Assembly: GCA_900320285.1 (NCBI GenBank)
Contig: ONRQ01000001.1
Location: 1 to 64,000 of the forward strand
DNA length: 64,000 nucleotides
Direction: 5' to 3'
DNA from: an uncultured Eubacteriales bacterium
GTDB lineage: Bacteria; Bacillota; Clostridia; Peptostreptococcales; Anaerovoracaceae
The notes below the pieces were generated by a model. It was not told where the DNA came from. It ran no database searches and saw nothing but the letters and a program-made list of their open reading frames with translations. A program made the position numbers and the translations under genes. Shown here piece by piece: positions 16,535 to 24,982 of this stretch (position 1 is the stretch's first letter; each line of letters begins with the position of its first letter).

Positions 16535-18325
16535 CTAGATCGCACGGGTATATTCTTTTAGCCATGCGTTTTCTTCTTCTGTCATGAACGGACTGAGCTT
16601 CTCATAGCACTGTCTGTGATAGTCGTTGAGCCACTCCCTTTCAGATCTTGTAAGCTCTTCCGGATCGATAGCATCAAGGTCAACAGGTACAAAGGTCATA
16701 GTCTCGAAATGCATGAACTGTCCGTACTTGTTCTTCTCACCCTTGACAGTCACAACGTTGTTTTCAATACGAATGCCGAAGTCTCCCTCTTCATAGATGC
16801 CCGGCTCAATTGTGACACACATTCCCTCTTCAAACTGATGGTGCTCGTTTTTCGAAGGAACGATATACCATCTGAAGCCTGTAGGAGGCTCGTGGATGCT
16901 CCCGAGATATCCGAAGCCGTGGCCTGTACCGCACTGGAAGTCCTTGTTGAGATCCCATACCGGCTGGCGGCAGAGAACATCGAGCGACCATCCGTGGTTT
17001 CCGTAGAGGAAATTGGCGGTGCTGAGGTGCTGCATCGCGCGGAAGACAGCTGTGTAGTACTTCTTCATCTGAGGTCCGATATGTCCGAGAACTGTAGTCC
17101 TTGTTATATCTGTTGACCCCTCATAATATCCGCCGCCTGTATCCGAGAGGAGCATCTCTCCTTCCTTAAGCACGACGTCTGTCTCCGGACTCGGCGAATA
17201 GTGCATCATAGCGGCGTGCTCGCCGAATGCCTGCAGCGGCTCGAACGAATCCCTGATATATCCCTCCTGCTCCTGTCTGAGAGAGGTGAGCTTATCCGAA
17301 GCGCTGAGTTCTGTGATTTCCTGCTTGTCGTAGTTGTTTTTTACCCAGTATATGAACTTTGTAAGAGCTACGCTGTCCTTGAGTTCGGCCTTCTTTATAT
17401 TCTCGATCTCAACAGGATTCTTCATGGCCTTCATGAGAATAGTAGGGTTCTGTCCCTCCACTACCTTGCAAGGCAGCGACTTGTAGAGCGCGTAGTTCAT
17501 CTTCATAGGATCGATAAGTACTGTCTCATCAGCACCGATCTTCTTAACATCCTCATAAATGTCGTTATATGGATGAACGATCACATTGTCCTCAGCAAAG
17601 TGAGCTCTGATCTCGTCATTGAGCTTGCGTCCGTCCATATAGAGATCGACATGATCCTTCCAGACGATTGCATATGAAAGTACCAGCGGGAAGAAGTCTA
17701 TATCATCGCCGCGGAAGTTGAGCAGCCAGCAGACATCGTCGAGCGATGCTATGATGTGCACGGTAGCTCCACACTCATCCATCTTTGCACGTACTCTAGC
17801 AAGCTTGCTTGCGGTGCTCTCGCCCGTCCACTTCTCCTCAAGGTAGAAGCACGGCTTTTCTGAAAGCGGCGGACGGTCTTCCCATACATCGCTGACAAGA
17901 TCGACCATGTATTCGATGTTGATACCCTTTGCGCCGAGCACTTCCTCATACTCCTGGCCTTCGCCCATGGACAGGACTCTGCCGTCAAAGGCGACCTTGC
18001 CGCCTGCAGGGATAATCTCTGCGAGCCACTCCGTAGTTGACGGAGTGTCGTCGACGAACATCTTCATCAGATGTACGCCGCTTCCCTCCAGCTCTGTATT
18101 GGCCTGGGTGAAATACCTTCCGTCAGTCCACAGACCTGCATCATCCATTGCGATTGCAGCTGTGCCGTATGATCCCGAGAATCCCGTTATATACGCCCTT
18201 GCCTTGAAGTGCTCACCTACATATTCACTCTGGTGAAAGTCAGCTGTCGGGATGACATACGCGTCTATGCCCTGTTCCTTCATCAGTTGTCTGAGCTTTG
18301 CGACTCTCTTTGCATTTTCAGTCAT
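16535..18325 (-). CDS. Xaa-Pro aminopeptidase, large M24B type (copy 1)
   Basis: 596 residues from the ATG at 18325 (AGGAG about 12 bp upstream). An open frame back to 18364 would start inside a hairpin and is rejected. Two N-terminal creatinase-like domains (about 10-310) precede the pita-bread catalytic domain. Metal and active-site motifs are visible: SDTGGGYYEGSTDITRT, GTGHGFGYLGSIHEPP, IEPGIYEEGDFGIRIEN and FETMTF. Enzymes of this layout remove N-terminal residues before proline in the cytoplasm. It lies 79 bp downstream of a paralogue of the same architecture and upstream of pepD. Confidence 0.92.
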   Translation of the reverse strand: MTENAKRVAKLRQLMKEQGIDAYVIPTADFHQSEYVGEHFKARAYITGFSGSYGTAAIAMDDAGLWTDGRYFTQANTELEGSGVHLMKMFVDDTPSTTEWLAEIIPAGGKVAFDGRVLSMGEGQEYEEVLGAKGINIEYMVDLVSDVWEDRPPLSEKPCFYLEEKWTGESTASKLARVRAKMDECGATVHIIASLDDVCWLLNFRGDDIDFFPLVLSYAIVWKDHVDLYMDGRKLNDEIRAHFAEDNVIVHPYNDIYEDVKKIGADETVLIDPMKMNYALYKSLPCKVVEGQNPTILMKAMKNPVEIENIKKAELKDSVALTKFIYWVKNNYDKQEITELSASDKLTSLRQEQEGYIRDSFEPLQAFGEHAAMMHYSPSPETDVVLKEGEMLLSDTGGGYYEGSTDITRTTVLGHIGPQMKKYYTAVFRAMQHLSTANFLYGNHGWSLDVLCRQPVWDLNKDFQCGTGHGFGYLGSIHEPPTGFRWYIVPSKNEHHQFEEGMCVTIEPGIYEEGDFGIRIENNVVTVKGEKNKYGQFMHFETMTFVPVDLDAIDPEELTRSEREWLNDYHRQCYEKLSPFMTEEENAWLKEYTRAI

Positions 18326-18355
18326 TTCTGGTCTTTTCTCCTCGTAATTATAATC

Positions 18356-18384
18356 CCCCGCCACGCTCTGATGCGGTGGCGGGG
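18356..18384 (-). terminator. Hairpin between the two Xaa-Pro aminopeptidase genes
   Basis: CCCCGCCAC (near 18356-18364) pairs with GTGGCGGGG (near 18376-18384). The following minus-strand sequence has only a weak T run, so it may be a partial terminator or an mRNA-stabilising hairpin rather than a full stop. Confidence 0.5.
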
Positions 18385-18404
18385 ATCTGAAACTCTATTG
18401 TATC

Positions 18405-20174
18405 CTACAGCGGCATTGTCTCCTGCCTTACGAATTCTGCGGTTTCATCGTCAAGCAGCGGAACAAGTGTCTCTCTTACCCATGCATGATAATTATCGAC
18501 CCATGCGATCTCCTCATCTGTCATCAGTGACTTGTTGATGGCAGCTCTCTCGTAAGGAACGCAGGTAAGAGGTTCATTTACAAGATTGCCCTCTTCGTCT
18601 TCTTTGAAGATCATGAGGTTTTCTGTTCTGATGCCGAACTTTCCGTCAATGTATACGCCCGGCTCGTTTGACATTACCATGCCGGCCTTTATATCGATCG
18701 GCTTAGGTACTCGTCTGATGGTGTTAGGGCCCTCATGTACTCCGAGCACATGACCTACGCCGTGCGCAAGACCGTGCTTGAAATCAAGGCCGACTTCTCT
18801 CAGGGCCTTTCTTCCGGCTGCATCAAGGTCAAGTCCGTTCATGCCTTCTGTCATCTTCAGAAGATGCACATCAACGTGAGCTTTGAGCACGTATGTATAG
18901 TCATCGATCATCTCCTGTGTAAGAGGTCCGACTTTGATGGTTCTTGTTATATCTGTGGTTCCGTCGATGAACTGTCTTCCGGAGTCAAGCAGCAGGAAGC
19001 CCTCAGGTTTTACATCTGCGTTTGTCTCAGGCGTAGGAGCATAGTGAATAATAGCTCCGTTAGGACCGTAACCGGAGATAGTCTCGAAGGACAGGTCGAA
19101 GCAGTCATCCTGCTCGCGGCAGATCTCCTCCAGCTTATCTGCAACGTCGATCTCTGTCAGCTGCTGCTTTTCCACATTATCCTTAACCCACTTGATCAGC
19201 TTTGTAACTGCAACTCCGTCCTTGATATGCGCACGCTTTGTGCTTGCAGCCTCTGTATCGTTCTTTATGATCTTCATGAGCGCAACAGGTGTGAGAGCGT
19301 CATATTTTTTCATCTCTGCCGGCATGCAGTTATAGAGCTCGTAGTTGCATGAATTCGAATCATACCATACAGTCTTTGAAGCATCGAGCTTCGAAACATC
19401 TGTGTAGATATCGTTGTAGTCCCTGACATCAACAAACGACAGTCTCTCAGGAAGTCCGTTTCCGAGCGCGCCGTCCATTACGTAGAGTCTGACATCGTCC
19501 TGCGATACGAGCGTGAAAGAGAAGAATACAGGAGTATAGAGAATATCTGCGGCACGCAGGTTGAAGAGCCATGCCGACTCCATGAGGTCTGTGATAAGCA
19601 GATAGTCAGCGCCCTGATCCTTCATCTCTTTTCTGACAGCAGCAAGCTTGTCAGTTGTATCAAGACCTGCCGAGCTTACAGGGAAGTCCCAGATCTTGCT
19701 TGGCTTGAGTTCAGGTCTCGATGTCCATATTTTATCTACGAGATCTTTGTCTGTACTGAAGCTGACATTCCATTCATCGCCGCCGAACATCTCTTCGAGC
19801 GCAAGACCAAATGCTGCAGGTACGACTCTGCCGTCAAAACCGATTACGTATTCCTTATCAGCCTTCTTAACGAGCTCAGTCAGGAACTCCTCGATCGTAG
19901 GAACTCCCGGCTCAGCCATTCTCATAAGTTCAACGCCTGTTCCCGCAAGCTGTGTCTCAGCCTGCAGAAAATATCTTCCGTCTGTCCAGAGCCATGCGCC
20001 GTCTTCCGTAACGAGCATGTCGCCTGCTTCACCGCTGAGATTGCTCATGAATTCGCGAGCCTTGAAATAGTCATTAACGTACTCCGAGCTGTGAAAGTCT
20101 CCTGAAGGGATATAATATACATCCATGCCCTCTTCCTTCATAAGCTTTCTAAGCTCAACGATCTCCTGTTTCAT
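18405..20174 (-). CDS. Xaa-Pro aminopeptidase, large M24B type (copy 2)
   Basis: 589 residues from the ATG at 20174, which follows AAGGAG at ideal distance; the longer open frame to 20225 would overlap the operator. Same architecture as the downstream copy: two N-terminal domains and a catalytic domain with LDSGRQFIDGTTDITRT, HGLAHGVGHVLGVHEGP, SNEPGVYIDGKFGIRTEN and the C-terminal EPLTCVPY. It removes N-terminal residues preceding proline. The copies differ clearly along their length, so they may prefer different peptides. This is the first gene of the unit and carries the regulon palindrome at 20204-20217. Confidence 0.93.
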   Translation of the reverse strand: MKQEIVELRKLMKEEGMDVYYIPSGDFHSSEYVNDYFKAREFMSNLSGEAGDMLVTEDGAWLWTDGRYFLQAETQLAGTGVELMRMAEPGVPTIEEFLTELVKKADKEYVIGFDGRVVPAAFGLALEEMFGGDEWNVSFSTDKDLVDKIWTSRPELKPSKIWDFPVSSAGLDTTDKLAAVRKEMKDQGADYLLITDLMESAWLFNLRAADILYTPVFFSFTLVSQDDVRLYVMDGALGNGLPERLSFVDVRDYNDIYTDVSKLDASKTVWYDSNSCNYELYNCMPAEMKKYDALTPVALMKIIKNDTEAASTKRAHIKDGVAVTKLIKWVKDNVEKQQLTEIDVADKLEEICREQDDCFDLSFETISGYGPNGAIIHYAPTPETNADVKPEGFLLLDSGRQFIDGTTDITRTIKVGPLTQEMIDDYTYVLKAHVDVHLLKMTEGMNGLDLDAAGRKALREVGLDFKHGLAHGVGHVLGVHEGPNTIRRVPKPIDIKAGMVMSNEPGVYIDGKFGIRTENLMIFKEDEEGNLVNEPLTCVPYERAAINKSLMTDEEIAWVDNYHAWVRETLVPLLDDETAEFVRQETMPL

Positions 20175-20203
20175 TTCAGTTTCTCCTTGTAAAAAAGTAA
20201 TTC

Positions 20204-20246
20204 TAGACCGCGGTCTGAACCGCATTTATTTCATGCCAATATTTTA
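20204..20246 (-). promoter_or_regulatory. Promoter and regulon palindrome of the Xaa-Pro aminopeptidase unit
   Basis: TAGACCGCGGTCTG (20204-20217), 13 of 14 positions of a perfect palindrome. Read on the minus strand it is preceded by GCGGTTC, the same half-site extension as at proC. A TAAAAT -10 element lies at 20241-20246 (minus strand) with a poor -35. The operator ends 30 bp before the start codon. Confidence 0.8.
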
Positions 20247-20261
20247 ACACTATCGTTCGTT

Positions 20262-20297
20262 AAAAAAAAGACCGATGCACATAATATTATGCATCGA
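20262..20297 (-). terminator. Terminator of the flavodoxin gene
   Basis: Two CGATGC arms (20273-20278 and complementary GCATCG at 20291-20296) form a hairpin that on the minus strand is followed by a run of eight T. Confidence 0.85.
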
Positions 20298-20315
20298 TCC
20301 GTCAGTATCGTGATC

Positions 20316-20777
20316 TTACTGATCAAGCCATTTCTGAAGCTCTTCTTCGGAATAGCGTTTGAATCTCTTTCCCTTCTTTACGGTTGCCCCGTCAACATTC
20401 CTTTTTATCTCATCGACCGCTTCAGTGATCTGTATGCCTCCGCTTGTACAGAAAGGATATATGGTCTTGCCCTTCAGATTGTTTTCGTTGATAAAAGACG
20501 TTACAGCCTTCGGACATGTCCAGAACCAGATAGGAAATCCTATCAGTATTCTCTCATATTCCTTCAGATTCTGTTTTGCGTTCTCCAGATCCACCGAAAC
20601 ATTGCCTTCGATCTCCGCCTTGGCTCTGGCAAGAGTTTTGAAATACGATTTCGGGTATGGGACTGACGGGATCAGTTCGATCGCCTTGTCGCCTTCCTCA
20701 AGAGGAAATTTTTCGACAAGTTTTTTCGTAACTCCGGTATGTGAGAAATAGATTACAGCTGTTTTCTTTCCGAACAT
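20316..20777 (-). CDS. Flavodoxin-family protein
   Basis: 153 residues from the ATG at 20777, which has AAAGGTG at good spacing; the GTG at 20786 lies inside that site. The N-terminus AVIYFSHTGVTKKLVEKF matches the FMN phosphate-binding loop (a T/S-x-T/S-G-x-T form). IGFPIWFWTCPKAVTSFI matches the second FMN loop, and PFCTSGG the third. This is the flavodoxin_4-like group, small FMN proteins used as electron carriers or quinone/peroxide-linked reductases. It lies downstream of the peptide transporter gene beyond a terminator, so it may be read at a lower level or from its own promoter. Confidence 0.85.
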   Translation of the reverse strand: MFGKKTAVIYFSHTGVTKKLVEKFPLEEGDKAIELIPSVPYPKSYFKTLARAKAEIEGNVSVDLENAKQNLKEYERILIGFPIWFWTCPKAVTSFINENNLKGKTIYPFCTSGGIQITEAVDEIKRNVDGATVKKGKRFKRYSEEELQKWLDQ

Positions 20778-20794
20778 AAAATTCACCTTTATTC

Positions 20795-20825
20795 AATAAC
20801 CTGCCGCATTACGCGGCAGGTTATT
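20795..20825. terminator. Terminator after the peptide transporter gene
   Basis: AATAACCTGCCGC (20795-20807) pairs with GCGGCAGGTTATT (20813-20825), a 13-bp perfect stem. Confidence 0.8.
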
Positions 20826-20853
20826 TTGTTCATTACAGAGTGTGAAAAAAATA

Positions 20854-22239
20854 TTATTTTTCAGCTTCAGCGAGCTCTCTCTTCTGCTCTTCTGTACCTT
20901 CGATCATAGCCTCGAACTTGTTCTTGAAGAACAGCATCAGAGCGCCGGCTACGAATACGATGATAGCAGCGATCAGGAATGATCTGGAGAAGCTTCCTCT
21001 CATTGCGTTGTAGAGAGGGCCGTATGCAAGTCCTGCGAAGAAGATGATGAACGGCCATGCTCCGAGCAGAGTTCCCAGATACTTCTTAGGTGCGTATTCG
21101 CTGATGAACGAGTTGCCGAGAGGCGAGAACAGCATCTCACCAACAGACATCAGGATAGCAGTCATGATGATGATCCATACTCCTACCGGCTTGCCTGTGC
21201 CGTTGTAGATTCCGGCACCGACTACCATCATAGCAACACCGAGTCCGAGAAGCATGATACCGAGAGCTGTCTTGGTCATCATTGAAGGGTCTTTACCCTT
21301 CTTGCTGAGCTTGTTCCAGAGTGCAGCAAGTGTAGGTGCAAGGATGATGCAGAGCAGTCCGTTCATTGAGTCGAACCATGCTGTAGGCATCTCGAAGTTA
21401 GCTCCGAGGTTCCAGTTAGCCCATCCCATACCACCTTGTGATGCAGGACCGAACTCATAGTATACAGGCATGTACAGCAGGTACCAGAACAGCCAGAACA
21501 GTCCGGACAGGAATGTGAGTACCAGGATAGCAATTACTCTGTTCTTTTCGAGCTTTGTAAGAGGTCTCTTGTCCTTTTCAACGTCAGCATTTTCAACATC
21601 CTCAGTTCTGTTGTCGATGAGGAATGGCTTCTTGCCGGCATCTCCGAGGTACTTCATACCGAAGAGCCACCATGCAGCGTCGATCAGCATGAATACAGCG
21701 CATGCCATGAACATCGCTCTGTATCCTGCGCCCTGAGTTCCGATCAGTGCCAGGAAAGTTGTTCCGCAGAACGATCCGATGTTAACGAACATGTACTGAA
21801 GCGAGAATGCAGTTGTCAGAGTATCTTTATCATTATCGAACTGTCTTCCGTTGATACCGGAAACGTTACCCTTGAAGAATCCTGTACCTACAGCAAGCAG
21901 TATGATTGCCAGCCATACTCCGCCGGCACCGGTTGCTCTGGAAATTGCAAACCATCCGGCAGCCATCAGGATCTCTCCTACAGGAACGAGCAGTCTTGGG
22001 CTTACCCATCTGTCAGCGATAAATCCGCCGATAATAGGTGTGATATAAGTCCATGCTACGAACTGTGATGAGAAAATAGCACCCTGTTCAGTTGTAAGTC
22101 CGAGTCCGCCGTTTGCAGCCTCAAGTACAACGAATACAGCGATTCCCCACTTGCCACCATAGTATGCAAGTCTTTCAAATGTGAACGAGAGGCAGCATAC
22201 GATGAAACCAAATGGGAACTTTTTAAGTTGTTCTAACAT
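20854..22239 (-). CDS. POT/PTR2-family oligopeptide transporter
   Basis: 461 residues from the ATG at 22239 (GGAGG eight bases upstream). About 14 hydrophobic helices. Family signatures: FERLAYYGGKWG in helix 1, AVGTGFFKGNVSGINGRQFD (the PTR2 helix 4 region) and QYMFVNIGSFCGT. It imports di- and tripeptides with an ion gradient. The helix 1 motif normally reads ExxERFxYYG; here the first glutamate position is Phe19 and only Glu22-Arg23 remain, which may alter proton coupling. It follows the YcxB-like gene by 38 bp and should share the palindrome-bearing promoter at 22884, linking peptide uptake to the peptidases. Confidence 0.92.
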   Translation of the reverse strand: MLEQLKKFPFGFIVCCLSFTFERLAYYGGKWGIAVFVVLEAANGGLGLTTEQGAIFSSQFVAWTYITPIIGGFIADRWVSPRLLVPVGEILMAAGWFAISRATGAGGVWLAIILLAVGTGFFKGNVSGINGRQFDNDKDTLTTAFSLQYMFVNIGSFCGTTFLALIGTQGAGYRAMFMACAVFMLIDAAWWLFGMKYLGDAGKKPFLIDNRTEDVENADVEKDKRPLTKLEKNRVIAILVLTFLSGLFWLFWYLLYMPVYYEFGPASQGGMGWANWNLGANFEMPTAWFDSMNGLLCIILAPTLAALWNKLSKKGKDPSMMTKTALGIMLLGLGVAMMVVGAGIYNGTGKPVGVWIIIMTAILMSVGEMLFSPLGNSFISEYAPKKYLGTLLGAWPFIIFFAGLAYGPLYNAMRGSFSRSFLIAAIIVFVAGALMLFFKNKFEAMIEGTEEQKRELAEAEK

Positions 22240-22307
22240 TGTTAGTTCCTCCATATAATAAATTAGCAAAGATATATTTAAACATACGATGTGTATGCAT
22301 AAATAAC

Positions 22308-22853
22308 TTATTTATCCGCAGATTCTTCTTCGACCTCAAGGCCGGTTTTCTGCGAAAGCAACCTGGCAACCTTGCGGCCGTTTTTAGCTGCGTCATTGAA
22401 CGGGATCACAAATCCGTTATTCCCGTCTGTGTATACAAACAGCCTGTCATCCGATTTGACAATGGATGTGATGCTGCTGTATGGAGTGGTATCTGAATGA
22501 CTTCCGCTGATTTCAGTTATGCCTTCCTCCCCGAACTCCAGTACAGATGTTTCGCGGAACGGGAGCCTGCCGCTGTTCTTCTTCTTATAGAAGTCTCTCT
22601 GCATGCTTCGTTTAAGCATACCCGGTGCTCCGATCACCCATATGACCGAAGCGATGCCCAGAGAAATGATCTCGATGATCAGCGCCCTTGTGCTCGCGTG
22701 GAAAACTATGAATGCGATGACCATAGCCACAGATACCAGCGGCAGAGACAGCCTCTGCAGAAGTATCGTCCTCTTACCCTGCTTGCTGTGGGTGAGCTGA
22801 TATTCATGGAATTTCAGATAATCCGAGTCTTTTAGTTTAACGTGTACCTTCAA
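22308..22853 (-). CDS. YcxB-like membrane protein
   Basis: 181 residues, TTG start at 22853 behind GAGGTGGG. Layout: a short N-terminal strand region, two hydrophobic helices (about 35-55 and 58-78), then a C-terminal beta-rich domain with FGEEGITEISGSHSDTTPYSSITSI and LFVYTDGNNGFVIPF. That is the pattern of YcxB-like (PH-like) proteins, whose function is not known. It is first in a unit with the peptide transporter and carries the regulon palindrome directly upstream, so some role in peptide uptake or its regulation is possible. Confidence 0.72.
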   Translation of the reverse strand: MKVHVKLKDSDYLKFHEYQLTHSKQGKRTILLQRLSLPLVSVAMVIAFIVFHASTRALIIEIISLGIASVIWVIGAPGMLKRSMQRDFYKKKNSGRLPFRETSVLEFGEEGITEISGSHSDTTPYSSITSIVKSDDRLFVYTDGNNGFVIPFNDAAKNGRKVARLLSQKTGLEVEEESADK

Positions 22854-22883
22854 AAGAACCCACCTCTGAGCAGTCTGTTTTTA

Positions 22884-22921
22884 TAGAACGCGGTCTAAAC
22901 ACCACCCTAAACGTGAACATT
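22884..22921 (-). promoter_or_regulatory. Regulon palindrome before the YcxB-like/peptide transporter unit
   Basis: TAGAACGCGGTCTA (22884-22897) differs from the perfect palindrome by one base. On the minus strand a possible promoter upstream has TGTACA, 17 bp, TAAAAT, with the -10 lying a little to the right of the operator, as in the other units. It ends 30 bp before the TTG start codon. Confidence 0.75.
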
Positions 22922-23025
22922 TTAACACTAAGTTCACACAATGTACACATTTTTTTACCGCGTTTCAGAATTTGTTCTAAACAATAATTCTGAAGTCTAA
23001 ATCTGTGTTTGCGCACAATTAAAGT

Positions 23026-23940
23026 TTAGGTATTATGAGCCTCTCCGGTTTTGTGTCCGTCATGCCGGTTCTTGAGCACCGGCACATATCTCTCCTGATT
23101 GAAGTACCAGGTGAATCCGTTTCCGTTTATTTCGCTCATGCTGGTGATCGTTATGAAGGCAGTGCTGTCTATCTGCAGTATCGCTCTTTTGATCCTGTTG
23201 AGATTGCGTGTGCTTGCCACACAGTAGATCACCTTTTTATCATCATGCATGTATCCGCCGGCACCGTTCAGCAAAGTGGTGCCGAATCCCATGCTGAGCA
23301 GTTTTTCATTCACCTCATCCACTTTCTCTGTAAATATCATGAGCTGGATACCGCCCTGCTCCATCACGATCAGCTTGTTCATGACCACGCTGTAGATCAG
23401 AGCGTAAAGTATTCCGAGAATTACACCGTTTGTATCTGTCACCGGTATCTGGATCAGGAATATAACGACATCGCTGATATACAGTATCGGTGCGACCTTC
23501 CATCCGAGCTTTCGGTTGAGGATTATGGCCGGTATATCTGTGCCTCCGGTGGAACCTCCCACTCTTATGACCAGACCGAGCCCCACTCCGTTGAGGACTC
23601 CCGCGCAGATAGCTGCAAGGAGAGGATCATCAACGAGATGAGTCAGTACATCCATGCTCTGGAATATCCCGAGGAATGTAGGATACACAAAGGTACCTAT
23701 CGCGACCGAAGCGGCAAACTTGTGGCCGAGCATCGCCCAGCCGATCAGGAACAGAATTATATTGCATACTCCTACCACTACCGACACGCTTATTCCGGTA
23801 TAAAAGTTTACCATGCGGCCGATACCGCTCATGCCGCTTACTACCATATTGAACGGCAGTGCAAAACATCCGAGCGCGAAAGCGCAGATAATGTTGCCTG
23901 CCACCATCTGAAATATATCTGAAAACAGTTTCTTGTTCAT
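23026..23940 (-). CDS. YitT-family membrane protein (copy 1)
   Basis: 304 residues. Five to six hydrophobic helices (to about 205) with the family segments FALPFNMVVSGMSGIGRM and RVGGSTGGTDIPAIILNRK, then a C-terminal cytoplasmic DUF2179 domain (about 215-285, ending in ITSMSEINGNGF). YitT proteins are common in Bacillota and their substrate is not established; the C-terminal domain resembles a small regulatory ligand-binding domain. It starts 27 bp after its paralogue, at the end of the dipeptidase-iminopeptidase unit. Presence of a pair in a proline-peptide operon suggests transport of a product or ion linked to that pathway, which is inference. Confidence 0.87.
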   Translation of the reverse strand: MNKKLFSDIFQMVAGNIICAFALGCFALPFNMVVSGMSGIGRMVNFYTGISVSVVVGVCNIILFLIGWAMLGHKFAASVAIGTFVYPTFLGIFQSMDVLTHLVDDPLLAAICAGVLNGVGLGLVIRVGGSTGGTDIPAIILNRKLGWKVAPILYISDVVIFLIQIPVTDTNGVILGILYALIYSVVMNKLIVMEQGGIQLMIFTEKVDEVNEKLLSMGFGTTLLNGAGGYMHDDKKVIYCVASTRNLNRIKRAILQIDSTAFITITSMSEINGNGFTWYFNQERYVPVLKNRHDGHKTGEAHNT

Positions 23941-23967
23941 TTCCCAATTCTTCTTTCAGTAAGATGA

Positions 23968-24900
23968 TCAGATACCGCTCAGTTCGCGGCCGTCATGTCT
24001 GTCCTCGAGGTCAGACACATACTCTTCGTCATTCAGCATGTACGTGAATCCGTTTCCGTTGACTTCGTTCATGCTTGTAATAGTCATGAATGCGTTGCTG
24101 TCTATAGAGAGGACCGCTCTCTTGACCTTGTTGAAGTTGCGGTTGCTTGCGGCGCAGAGTATCACCTCTTTGTCATCTCTCAGATAGCCACCCCTCGCCC
24201 TTATAAGCGTGGTCCCGAAACCGATCTCCAGAAGCTCCTCGTTGATCTCAGGGATCTTGTCCGTCCATATCATTATCTGATAGCCGCCCTGCTCCAGTAC
24301 TATCATCCTGTCCATAACAACGCTGTAAACGAGTGCGTACAATATGCCCAGGATTATCCCTTCAGGCTTGGTGATAGGTATCTGCAAAAGGAATATCGCG
24401 ATATCTATGCCGGACATTACCGTGGCCAGCTTCCAGCCAAGCTTGCGGTTCAGTATCATAGCGGGCACATCGATACCTCCGGTAGAACCGCCTACCCTCA
24501 GTACCAGGCCAAGTCCTATGCCGTCGAGTACTCCCGCGCAGATCGCTGCAAGCATTGGTTCTTCAACAAGATGCTGCAGCATGACAAGGCGCTCAAAAAT
24601 GCCCATAAAAAAAGGAAAAGCAAATGTGCCGAGCGCAATGGTTGCGGCGAATCGTTTACCGAGCACCGCGGCGCCGATCACAAAAAGAATCACATTGAAA
24701 GCGCCGACTACAAGCGACACGCTCATGCCGGTAGCATAATTCACCATCCTGCCTATACCGCTCATGCCGCTTACCACCATGTTGTATGGCAGAGCAAAGC
24801 ACACCACGGAAAAGGCACAGATGGCGTTTCCTATCAGCATCTGCACGAGTTCAGATATCGCTTTTTTAGTTATAAGTGGTTTTTTCGTCACTGTCCGCAT
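23968..24900 (-). CDS. YitT-family membrane protein (copy 2)
   Basis: 310 residues from the ATG at 24900, which has GAGAGG upstream; a TTG at 24921 is the alternative. Same architecture as the downstream copy: hydrophobic helices with ALPYNMVVSGMSGIGRMVNY and RVGGSTGGIDVPAMILNRK, and a C-terminal DUF2179 domain ending ITSMNEVNGNGF. Many positions are identical between the copies, so they arose by tandem duplication and probably form a heteromer or have split roles. It follows the proline iminopeptidase gene after an 82-bp gap holding a hairpin. Confidence 0.87.
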   Translation of the reverse strand: MRTVTKKPLITKKAISELVQMLIGNAICAFSVVCFALPYNMVVSGMSGIGRMVNYATGMSVSLVVGAFNVILFVIGAAVLGKRFAATIALGTFAFPFFMGIFERLVMLQHLVEEPMLAAICAGVLDGIGLGLVLRVGGSTGGIDVPAMILNRKLGWKLATVMSGIDIAIFLLQIPITKPEGIILGILYALVYSVVMDRMIVLEQGGYQIMIWTDKIPEINEELLEIGFGTTLIRARGGYLRDDKEVILCAASNRNFNKVKRAVLSIDSNAFMTITSMNEVNGNGFTYMLNDEEYVSDLEDRHDGRELSGI

Positions 24901-24928
24901 ATGTCCTCTCTTGCGTCCCAAGAATGAA

Positions 24929-24951
24929 CCGGAGCCTTTGACCGGCTCCGG
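24929..24951 (-). terminator. Hairpin between pip and the YitT pair
   Basis: CCGGAGCC (24929-24936) pairs with GGCTCCGG (24944-24951). No T run follows on the minus strand, so it may only reduce read-through or protect the upstream message. Confidence 0.4.
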
Positions 24952-24982
24952 CTCGTCAATTTCTTTAGTTTCTTTAATTTCT

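Noticed and set aside
18326..18364. Earlier start for the downstream Xaa-Pro aminopeptidase
   Set aside because: It would begin inside the GC-rich hairpin and has no ribosome site.
20175..20225. Earlier start for the upstream Xaa-Pro aminopeptidase
   Set aside because: The added codons run through the regulon palindrome, and AAGGAG fits the ATG at 20174.
23035..24927. Long open frames (295 and 310 codons) on the plus strand opposite both yitT genes
   Set aside because: They mirror the codon pattern of the real minus-strand genes, have no ribosome sites and encode no recognisable domain; the minus-strand products are clear YitT proteins.
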